This document shows positions 1-6,718 of a stretch of 14,245 bases of DNA, piece by piece. The DNA is from Roseovarius sp. GTDB taxonomy: Bacteria > Pseudomonadota > Alphaproteobacteria > Rhodobacterales > Rhodobacteraceae. The notes below the pieces were generated by a model. It ran no database searches. It saw only the letters and a list, made by a program, of their open reading frames with translations, and was not told where the DNA came from. How positions within the stretch are numbered: position 1 is the stretch's first letter; each line of letters begins with the position of its first letter. The stretch lies in the NCBI GenBank assembly GCA_007125415.1, contig SLDH01000359.1:1-14245 (forward strand). The letters are read 5' to 3'. The position numbers were made by a program, and so were the translations under genes.

Positions 1-30
1 CATGGCTTGCCCCCTGCAAGCTGAAGATGC

Positions 31-1311
31 TCAGAACCGCCGTGTGACCCCGAGGGCCAAACGCGTGTTGTCATAGGTATAAAGCGGGATCGACGAATCC
101 TGTGTTTCGTACCCCAGTTCCAGCACGGGGGTGAAACCCTGAAAATTCCAGTTTCGATTGGACAGGCGCAGGGTCGCCATCCGCCGGTCATCCTTGCGCC
201 GCGTGCCGAAGAGCGGCGACACACCATCGCGCTTCAGGCGGCTTTGCTCCAGTTCCAACCCAACCTGAAGGCCCCCCTGGAAGAGATACTGCGTTCCCAG
301 CGCAAGGCCGAAATTCGTGCCCTTGTCCGAACGGGTGGGACTGTCGCGAAACTCGGCAAAACCGCTCCCATAGACTTGAAACCGAGGGGTGATATTGTGG
401 CTGTAGCGCAGTTGCAGGCGCGTCTCGTCGGCCGTGGCGATGCGCGGATTGTCATAGTCGATCCGCTGATAGCGTGCGCTTACCAGAATGGACCCCGACG
501 TGCCCGTCAGGCGGCTGTAACGCAGGGTGATCCCGGTTGTGTCCGAGTATAGATCGCCGTCGATCCAGCGACGGGCAAAATGCACGGTTGCACCCGCTTG
601 CCGCGAACGGTCACCGAAGTTGACCAGCCCCAACTGGCCGATCACGCTGTAATCGTCAGGCGCCCTGTCGCTGTTGAAAAAGCGGCCATCGAAGGTGAGC
701 CCGATGCGCGCACGCGTGTCGGGTGCGACCATGGGCAAGAGTGCGCCACCAAAGACAAGGCGCACCCCGGTCGCTGACCTGGCACGCGCGTTCGGGTTGA
801 TGCGAAAGGGCAGGCCGGCGATCACCACCGTGTCGGCTGCCGTGCGCCGCGCGGCATTGCTTTCCGGGGTCAGCGCAATAGACAGGTAGCCCTCCCAGGC
901 CTTGCGCCGCTCCAGCCTGTCCAGACGATCATCGAGCACCGCAGCGATGCCGGGATCGGTGACGGAACTGCGCAGAAGACTGTAATGATAATGCGCGCGC
1001 TCATCCTGCTCGATTGCCATGAGCGCACCGGCCAGTTCAAGCCGGTAGCGCGCACTGCGCGGGTTGAGCGAGATCAGCTGCTCAAGATAGGTGATCGCCC
1101 GGCGCGGACGCCCCTCCTGCCCATAGGCAACCGCAAGCGCCCAGAGCTTGCGCTCCTGCTCGGCGCGGGTGGTTGGCTCATAGGCATCGAGGATCGCGCG
1201 GGCTTCGGCGGTCTGTTCTTGCCGGATCAACGCCTCGGCAAGACCGAGTGGGTTCGCAAGGGCAAGCCCGGGCCAGAGCAGCACCAGCGACAGGCACAAT
1301 ATTCGGAGCAT
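31..1311 (-). CDS. Slam-type surface lipoprotein assembly modifier (outer-membrane TPR/beta-barrel protein)
   Basis: The 426-residue protein has a signal peptide (residues 1-19, cleavage after A-L-A). A helical region of about residues 25-135 looks like TPR repeats, for example the stretch around W57 to L79 with its paired A/Y/L positions. From about residue 140 to the end it has alternating polar/aromatic strands typical of an outer-membrane barrel, and it ends R-R-F, the usual C-terminal Phe signal for BAM insertion. The barrel entry (LTPESNAARRT at 147-157, GLPF at 166-169, ARARSATG at 175-182) resembles the Slam/DUF560 family. Characterised Slam proteins of Neisseria and relatives translocate lipoproteins such as TbpB and fHbp to the outer leaflet; here that role is inferred. 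The protein is somewhat shorter than Neisseria Slam1. The gene follows two lipoprotein genes on the same strand, its probable substrates. The ATG is preceded by a weak purine-rich site. Alternative: a general DUF560 porin. Confidence 0.82.
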   Translation of the reverse strand: MLRILCLSLVLLWPGLALANPLGLAEALIRQEQTAEARAILDAYEPTTRAEQERKLWALAVAYGQEGRPRRAITYLEQLISLNPRSARYRLELAGALMAIEQDERAHYHYSLLRSSVTDPGIAAVLDDRLDRLERRKAWEGYLSIALTPESNAARRTAADTVVIAGLPFRINPNARARSATGVRLVFGGALLPMVAPDTRARIGLTFDGRFFNSDRAPDDYSVIGQLGLVNFGDRSRQAGATVHFARRWIDGDLYSDTTGITLRYSRLTGTSGSILVSARYQRIDYDNPRIATADETRLQLRYSHNITPRFQVYGSGFAEFRDSPTRSDKGTNFGLALGTQYLFQGGLQVGLELEQSRLKRDGVSPLFGTRRKDDRRMATLRLSNRNWNFQGFTPVLELGYETQDSSIPLYTYDNTRLALGVTRRF

Positions 1312-1338
1312 CCGGGACTACTCTTGCGGCAAAAGATC

Positions 1339-1366
1339 ATGGCCGGGCCACTCACCGCCCGGCCAT
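1339..1366 (-). terminator. Perfect 10-bp hairpin between lipoprotein 1 and the Slam gene
   Basis: The arms ATGGCCGGGC (1339-1348) and GCCCGGCCAT (1357-1366) are perfectly complementary around an 8-nt loop. Read on the minus strand the stem is followed by GATCTTTT, a short U tract; nothing similar follows on the plus strand. It therefore looks like a minus-strand intrinsic terminator or attenuator. It sits 43 bp after the lipoprotein stop and 28 bp before the Slam start. It could keep lipoprotein transcript levels high relative to Slam by allowing only partial read-through. Confidence 0.7.
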
Positions 1367-1408
1367 TGCAAAGAACTAGATTAAAATGTCCTTTGGCTCA
1401 ATCCCGGA

Positions 1409-2098
1409 TCATTGCGTCTCGATGTAGAACGAGCCATTCGTGATCACACCTTCAGGATTGTTCACCTGATAGCCCGGCTCTCCATAGGTGCCTCCAACGG
1501 TCCCGATCGCCGCGCGGCCCTCCGCGCCATAGAAGTTGCCACCAAGCAAGACCCTCGATTCGATCGTTTCACCATCGGCTTCAAGCTGACCGATGAGGTT
1601 GAGCATCATGCCGCCAACGGCAACCTCCTGCGATCCACCTGTCGGCAAGTCGATCGTGCTTGCCGTCCACGTGATCGCGCTGGGAATATCCGGATCGATG
1701 AGCATTTCGCCGTTTATCTGCTGAATCTCGTCCCCGCCTGGTTCGCGTCCGCGAAAATTCTTGGCACCGCCAGAAAACGGGTTGGTGGTCTGGCCGTCTG
1801 TCCAATCGATGTCGATATCCAGATCGGCAATCAGCTCAACGACCTCTCCGTCGGCGGAATCCACAGCATCTGCTCTCATTGCGCCCTGATAATTCGCCTC
1901 CAATCTGGTTGGCATGTCGCTCGTGGGCATCATGTCGTTGATCCGATCAAACTCCGCGTCGAAATCGGCAAAGGATACGGAGCCACCCCCTCCGCCGCCG
2001 CCACCTCCGCCACCACCTCCGCCGCTTGAGGTGCATCCGGAGATTGCGGTTGCTGCGGCGATTGCCAATCCGAATTTCAAAAGGCTCGAACGGTTCAT
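1409..2098 (-). CDS. Surface-type lipoprotein 1 with poly-glycine tether (TbpB/fHbp-like, putative Slam substrate)
   Basis: The 229-residue lipoprotein precursor has a basic N terminus, a hydrophobic stretch and the lipobox I-S-G-C22. Thr at +2 (no Asp) favours the outer membrane. Directly behind the acylated Cys lie S-S and then 14 consecutive glycines (residues 26-39), a flexible tether. The rest is acidic and beta-rich and ends with a G-x-F-Y-G motif (GGNFYGAEGRA) followed by a G-T-x-G-G-x-Y-G segment. This is the pattern of the C-terminal barrel in transferrin-binding-protein-like and factor-H-binding-protein-like lipoproteins. It is strongly similar over its whole length to the lipoprotein at 2398-3081, including near-identical ELIADL, DIDWT and NPF segments. 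A GGAG lies about 11 nt before the ATG. The Slam gene downstream suggests surface display. The ligand is unknown; family assignment is by pattern only. Confidence 0.8.
   Translation of the reverse strand: MNRSSLLKFGLAIAAATAISGCTSSGGGGGGGGGGGGGGSVSFADFDAEFDRINDMMPTSDMPTRLEANYQGAMRADAVDSADGEVVELIADLDIDIDWTDGQTTNPFSGGAKNFRGREPGGDEIQQINGEMLIDPDIPSAITWTASTIDLPTGGSQEVAVGGMMLNLIGQLEADGETIESRVLLGGNFYGAEGRAAIGTVGGTYGEPGYQVNNPEGVITNGSFYIETQ
1982..2023 (-). repeat. 42-bp GGN codon tract encoding 14 glycines
   Basis: Fourteen in-frame glycine codons follow the lipidation Cys of lipoprotein 1. The codons are mixed (GGC, GGA, GGT, GGG), so this is an imperfect trinucleotide tract. The paralogue has a shorter version interrupted by Glu (GGGEGGGGGGGG). 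In-frame length change would alter only the distance between the membrane anchor and the folded domain. Confidence 0.85.
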
Positions 2099-2173
2099 GT
2101 CAAATCCACTCCAGTTTCATGGGCCCAAAGACCCTCCCCGGAGGCACTATCGACAACAGCAAATCCATTGTCT

Positions 2174-2191
2174 CCCCCCTGTTCAGGGGGG
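2174..2191. repeat. GC-rich palindrome CCCCCCTGTTCAGGGGGG
   Basis: Six C (2174-2179) face six G (2186-2191), with T2180 and A2185 adding a seventh pair around the loop GTTC. No T run follows on either strand, so a simple intrinsic terminator is unlikely. It lies 76 bp upstream of the lipoprotein 1 start, in the 299-bp gap between the tandem lipoproteins. That position suits an operator or a structure in the mRNA leader. No known binding protein is assigned. Confidence 0.5.
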
Positions 2192-2301
2192 TATGAGCAG
2201 ATTGAAGGATGGAGTTCATGCCTGCAGGGTCGAAGGCCCCGTCATCAGCAAAAGTCGAACCCGATGAGAGAAGAGCAGATCGTTCACGCCCGGAATGTCA
2301 G

Positions 2302-2330
2302 TCTTAACCTGCACCGTCAAAAATCTTCAA
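2302..2330 (-). promoter_or_regulatory. Possible sigma-70-type promoter for lipoprotein 1
   Basis: On the minus strand TTGAAG (2330-2325) and TTAAGA (2307-2302) are separated by 17 bp. This is an acceptable -35/-10 pair within the gap between the two lipoprotein genes, and would give a leader of about 200 nt. The remainder of the gap (2099-2397) holds the GC-rich palindrome at 2174 and no convincing ORF. The assignment rests on hexamer match and spacing alone. Confidence 0.3.
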
Positions 2331-2397
2331 GTCCGTTGCCCAAATCTGACCGCGGTTGAATTGCTGTCCATCTACCGACGGGACAGGCCCGCGCGGC

Positions 2398-3081
2398 TCA
2401 GCGTGTCACGACAAAAAAGTCGCCGTCGATGGTCCCGAACTGGTCTTCGTCGGCAAATTCCGGCGCGCCGTAATTACCGGCTACAGTACCGGCCGCTGCT
2501 CTGCCACCATCCCCATAGAAGGTACCATCGAGAACGATCCGCGCCTCGACATCAGCAATGTCACCGCTCAACGGGATCACCAGACCACCCGAGGCGACGT
2601 CTTGCGTGCCGCCATCGGGCAGGTCTTCGGTGCTCTCGCTACGTGTGATCGAAGCTGGCCTGTCCTGATCAACCGTCAATTCCCCGTTAACGCGAAAAAC
2701 CTCGTCATCACCGACCTCTCGAATGCGGAACCCGCGAGCCGAGCCCCTGAACGGATTCGCGTCCTCGCCTTCGGTCCAGTCGATACGAATATTGAGATCG
2801 GCAATAAGTTCGCGATCATTGAAGCCTTCCCGGTTGTCAGGCATCGCGGCTTTCATCGCGCCGCGATATCTTGCATCGAGGGTTTGGGGCATGTCGGTTG
2901 TGGGCGTAGTTTCGATGACCCGATCGAGCGTGTCGTCGAAATTGGCGAAATCGATGTCACCTACTCTTACGCCCCCTCCTCCTCCGCCGCCGCCTTCACC
3001 TCCGCCTGTGGAACTGCAGGCGCCGATCGCTGCGGCCGCAACAACAGCCAGCCCAAACCTCGCACCGCTTGTCAACTTCAT
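2398..3081 (-). CDS. Surface-type lipoprotein 2 with glycine-rich tether (paralogue of lipoprotein 1)
   Basis: The 227-residue lipoprotein precursor has the lipobox I-G-A-C22, Ser at +2, and a Gly-rich tether (residues 26-37) interrupted by one Glu. The core aligns with lipoprotein 1 from FANFD onward (FADFD in the other), through PTTDMP/PTSDMP, ELIADL, IDWTEG/IDWTDG, NPF, and the GxFYG close (DGTFYGDGGRAAAGTV). The start is placed at the ATG at 3081. It has an excellent ribosome site (GGAG, 8 nt spacer), and the signal peptide begins there. A 19-residue upstream extension is open from a TTG, but it would put charged residues before the signal sequence. It is the first gene of the minus-strand cassette. 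It is likely secreted via Sec/Lol and then displayed by the Slam protein; this step is inferred from context. Ligand unknown. Confidence 0.8.
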   Translation of the reverse strand: MKLTSGARFGLAVVAAAAIGACSSTGGGEGGGGGGGGVRVGDIDFANFDDTLDRVIETTPTTDMPQTLDARYRGAMKAAMPDNREGFNDRELIADLNIRIDWTEGEDANPFRGSARGFRIREVGDDEVFRVNGELTVDQDRPASITRSESTEDLPDGGTQDVASGGLVIPLSGDIADVEARIVLDGTFYGDGGRAAAGTVAGNYGAPEFADEDQFGTIDGDFFVVTR

Positions 3082-3127
3082 GATTTTTTCTCCGTCAAAC
3101 CTGGCAAGGCCGTCATGCCCTTGCTCT

Positions 3128-3156
3128 CTTATGGCCAAAACCTGAACGGCTGTCTC
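3128..3156 (-). promoter_or_regulatory. Possible promoter of the lipoprotein-Slam cassette
   Basis: On the minus strand GAGACA (3156-3151) and CATAAG (3133-3128) are separated by 17 bp, each matching the sigma-70 consensus at four of six positions. Transcription would start near 3121 and leave a leader of about 40 nt before the ATG at 3081, which carries the strong GGAG site. Moderate matches only. Confidence 0.35.
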
Positions 3157-3255
3157 CCCCTTTCGAGCACAGGGAAGCCGAGATGGTCAAGCGCTCGGCG
3201 CCCCGGGGCACTTACCCCGACCGGCGCGACGGGAACTGCATGAAGCGACGGTATG

Positions 3256-3284
3256 TTCAGAAACCACTTCGTGGTATGTCTGAA
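3256..3284. promoter_or_regulatory. Nested dyad in the divergent promoter region (candidate operator)
   Basis: Outer arms TTCAGA (3256-3261) and TCTGAA (3279-3284) enclose inner arms ACCAC (3263-3267) and GTGGT (3271-3275), giving 11 paired positions over 29 bp. No T run follows on either side. It sits between the divergently transcribed lipoprotein 2 and the response regulator, 39 bp before the regulator's GTG. This is a natural place for a dimeric regulator to act on both units. An RNA hairpin in the regulator's leader is the alternative. Confidence 0.5.
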
Positions 3285-3322
3285 GTCTGTTCCAACATCG
3301 GCATTTGATTCGGACTGGCCGA

Positions 3323-3976
3323 GTGAAAGATATTCTGATCGTTGAAGATAGCGGTGACAGCCGCCTGTGGCTCCACAACATCGTGCAGGGCGCCTTTGCG
3401 GATGCGCGAGTGGACCTTGTCGCCAACATGCGGGAAGCGCGCGCTAAACTGGCGGCCAGGCACTATGATCTCGCGCTCATCGACATTCGGCTCCCCGATG
3501 GAACAGGGGTCGACATCCTGCGCATTTTGCGGGGGCGCGGCGCGCAAACGGTCTGTGTCGTGACAACGGCGATAAGCGACGACACGACGGTGGTGGCCGC
3601 CCTGGCCGCCGGCGCGGACGGCTATCTGCTCAAGGATCAGCCGGCACCGATCCTGTCCTTTCAACTCACACAGATCAGCGCGGGCATTCCCGCACTCTCC
3701 CCGGCGATCGCCCGCCGTATCATGGAGCATTTCCACCTGACCGGCCCGTCAGGCACGACCGATCAGAAGCTGACCCGCCGTGAGACCGACGTGCTGATGC
3801 TGATCGCACGTGGCCTGCGCAACACCGAAGTGGCCGAAACACTCGGTCTCGCGCCGAGCACGGTGGCGGGGTATATCAAGAGCATATACCGGAAACTGGG
3901 GATTTGCTCGCGCGCCGAGGCCGCGTGGCATGCCACACGAATGGGGCTCACTTTTGCCCCGCGCGAGCGGCGATGA
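3323..3976 (+). CDS. NarL/FixJ-family response regulator (receiver plus LuxR-type HTH)
   Basis: The 217-residue two-domain regulator has an N-terminal receiver, about residues 2-115. The acidic pair is E8-D9, the phospho-acceptor is D54 (LIDIRLPDG), the switch threonine is in VVTTA (81-82), and the conserved lysine is K104 (YLLKD). The C-terminal LuxR-type helix-turn-helix spans about 150-200 (LTRRETDVLMLIARGLRN, then TVAGYIKSIYRKLG). Phosphorylation would normally drive dimerisation and DNA binding. Start choice: the GTG at 3323 places the first beta strand (KDILIVED) immediately after the start and has a CGGA about 8 nt upstream. A TTG at 3305 would add six residues and has no ribosome site. 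No histidine kinase lies in the window, so it is an orphan here. It is divergent from the lipoprotein-Slam cassette, a possible target. Confidence 0.85.
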   Translation: MKDILIVEDSGDSRLWLHNIVQGAFADARVDLVANMREARAKLAARHYDLALIDIRLPDGTGVDILRILRGRGAQTVCVVTTAISDDTTVVAALAAGADGYLLKDQPAPILSFQLTQISAGIPALSPAIARRIMEHFHLTGPSGTTDQKLTRRETDVLMLIARGLRNTEVAETLGLAPSTVAGYIKSIYRKLGICSRAEAAWHATRMGLTFAPRERR

Positions 3977-4018
3977 GCGCTCTCGCCCCTTGCCTTGCGA
4001 CGGAGGCGGCCTTGCGAC

Positions 4019-4041
4019 GCGCGTGAGGGAAGATCACGCGC
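4019..4041 (+). terminator. 8-bp hairpin after the response regulator
   Basis: GCGCGTGA (4019-4026) and TCACGCGC (4034-4041) are perfectly complementary around a 7-nt loop, 43 bp after the regulator's stop. No T tract follows, so it is either a weak or factor-assisted terminator, or a 3'-end stabilising hairpin. It separates the regulator from the mreB operon. Confidence 0.4.
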
Positions 4042-4082
4042 AGGTTGATCTCCGGCAAGCGATAAGGCGCTGATCGGAATAA

Positions 4083-5234
<1,152 letters not shown>

Positions 5235-5265
5235 CGCGCGCACCTTTTGACGAGAGGGTACGCTC

Positions 5266-6186
5266 TTGGCGAAGGACCGATCAAACAGCTCCGACTATAC
5301 AGGACCGCTCAAGCGGCTCGTGTTCGGGCTTGTGCTGATCGGCCTGCTGGGCCTGTTCCTTGTCTGGCGAATCGACAGCCCGCGGGTCGAGCAATTCCGG
5401 GCCCAGGTCGTTGATACCGTCGTCCCGAATTTCGAATGGGCGATGGCCCCTGTAAACGGGATGGTGAACCTGCTGCGCGACTATCATAGCTACCAGCGGA
5501 TTTATCAGCAGAACCAGGAATTGCGCCGCGAATTGCAACAGATGCGGGCCTGGAAGGAAGCCGCGCTGCAGCTCGAGCAGGAAAACGCGCGCCTTCTCGA
5601 TCTCAACAACGTGCAGCTCGACCCGCGCCTTACCTATGTCACCGGTGTGGTCATGACCGACAGCGGCTCGCCCTTCCGCCAGTCTGTCGTGATCAATGTC
5701 GGTGCCCGCGACGGGATCGTCGATGGCTGGGCAGCGATGGACGGGCTCGGTCTTGTGGGTCGCATTTCCGGCGTCGGGCAGCGGACAAGCCGGGTGGTGC
5801 TGCTGACCGACAGTGCAAGCCGGGTGCCGGTGATCATCCAGCCCTCCGGCCAGAAGGCACTGGTGATCGGAGACAACAGCGCCGCGCCATTGCTCGATTT
5901 CATCGAGGCACCCGACAGGTTGCGCCCCGGCGACAGGGTGCTGACCTCCGGAGATGGCGGCGTCTTCCCGCCGGGGCTGGCCATCGGGCAGGTCCTGCAG
6001 GATCGGGGTGGGCGCTTCCGTATCCGCTTGGCCGCTGACCATGAGCGCCTGGAATTTTTGCGTGTGCTGCGCGATTATGCGAACGAGCCGATCACCGATC
6101 CGGGCCGCCTGATCGCCCCGCGCGTGCTGATTCCGGAGGCCGCCGAAGAGCCCGGAACGGAGGCAGCGGAGGCCAGCAATGGCTGA
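5266..6186 (+). CDS. mreC: Rod-shape-determining protein MreC
   Basis: MreC is a bitopic inner-membrane protein whose periplasmic part activates PBP2/RodA and connects them to MreB. The 306-residue protein has a short cytoplasmic N terminus and one transmembrane helix (about residues 17-35, rich in L/G/V/F). A coiled coil rich in Q/E/L/R follows at about 65-110. The twin beta-barrel domain starts near TYVTGVVMTDS and contains DGIVDGWAAMDGLGLVGRI. The C-terminal tail is rich in E, A and P. Translation starts at TTG 5266, supported by the well-placed GAGAGGG 7 nt upstream and by the N terminus MAKDRS. Its 3' end overlaps mreD by 8 bp, indicating translational coupling. Confidence 0.96.
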   Translation: MAKDRSNSSDYTGPLKRLVFGLVLIGLLGLFLVWRIDSPRVEQFRAQVVDTVVPNFEWAMAPVNGMVNLLRDYHSYQRIYQQNQELRRELQQMRAWKEAALQLEQENARLLDLNNVQLDPRLTYVTGVVMTDSGSPFRQSVVINVGARDGIVDGWAAMDGLGLVGRISGVGQRTSRVVLLTDSASRVPVIIQPSGQKALVIGDNSAAPLLDFIEAPDRLRPGDRVLTSGDGGVFPPGLAIGQVLQDRGGRFRIRLAADHERLEFLRVLRDYANEPITDPGRLIAPRVLIPEAAEEPGTEAAEASNG

Positions 6187-6718
6187 GCGCAGGCATCCCG
6201 GCATCTGGGCGATGCGTCTGATCTATGCAGTGCTGTGTCTTGCGCTGATCTTTCTGAACCTGCTCCCACTCGACACCATGCCACGCGGATGGGCCGGCCC
6301 GGACCTGATGCTGGCGCTGACCTGCGCCTGGGTGGTCCGGCGGCCCGACTTCGTACCCCTCTTGCTGATCGCCCTGGTGTTCCTGCTGGCCGATCTGCTT
6401 TACCAGATGCCACCGGGGCTCTGGGCTGCCTTCGTCGTCATCGGCACCGAGGCGATGCGCCGCCGCGCCCCATTGCTGCGCGACCTTACCTTTCTGGCCG
6501 AATGGTTTACCGTCGCAGTGATTCTGACGGTCATCACCATCGGCAACCAGATCGTGCTTGCCGTCTTGCTGATCGACCGCCCTTCGCCGGGACTTTATCT
6601 CATGCAGCTTGTGATGACACTCGCATGCTATCCCGTTGTGGCTTATGCTTCGCAGATCGTCTTCGGCGTGCGCAAGCAGGCTCCGGGCGATGTTGAAGCC
6701 ATGGTGAACCGCAAATGA
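6179..6718 (+). CDS. mreD: Rod-shape-determining membrane protein MreD
   Basis: The 179-residue polytopic inner-membrane protein has about five hydrophobic segments (roughly residues 11-30, 43-55, 58-76, 107-135 and 138-165) and little else, matching MreD in size and layout. MreD partners MreC in the elongasome and modulates its interaction with PBP2. The sequence is poorly conserved in this family, so the call leans on its position between mreC and mrdA. The ATG lies inside the mreC end (8-bp overlap) with GGAGG 6 nt upstream. The stop overlaps the next start as ATGA. Confidence 0.93.
   Translation: MAERRHPGIWAMRLIYAVLCLALIFLNLLPLDTMPRGWAGPDLMLALTCAWVVRRPDFVPLLLIALVFLLADLLYQMPPGLWAAFVVIGTEAMRRRAPLLRDLTFLAEWFTVAVILTVITIGNQIVLAVLLIDRPSPGLYLMQLVMTLACYPVVAYASQIVFGVRKQAPGDVEAMVNRK

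Noticed and set aside
1412..2029. 205-codon plus-strand open frame opposite lipoprotein 1
   Set aside because: Shadow of the lipoprotein gene; composition is low-complexity Ala/Thr at the end and no start signal is present.
3082..3138. 19-residue N-terminal extension of lipoprotein 2 from a TTG
   Set aside because: It would precede a complete signal peptide with charged residues and lacks a ribosome site; the ATG at 3081 has a strong one.
2356..3243. 295-codon plus-strand open frame opposite lipoprotein 2
   Set aside because: It is antisense to a gene with a clear lipobox, ribosome site and paralogue; the translation shows no domain-like pattern and its Pro run is the complement of the Gly tether.
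5281..6204. 307-codon minus-strand open frame opposite mreC
   Set aside because: Shadow frame of mreC with no recognisable domain or ribosome site.
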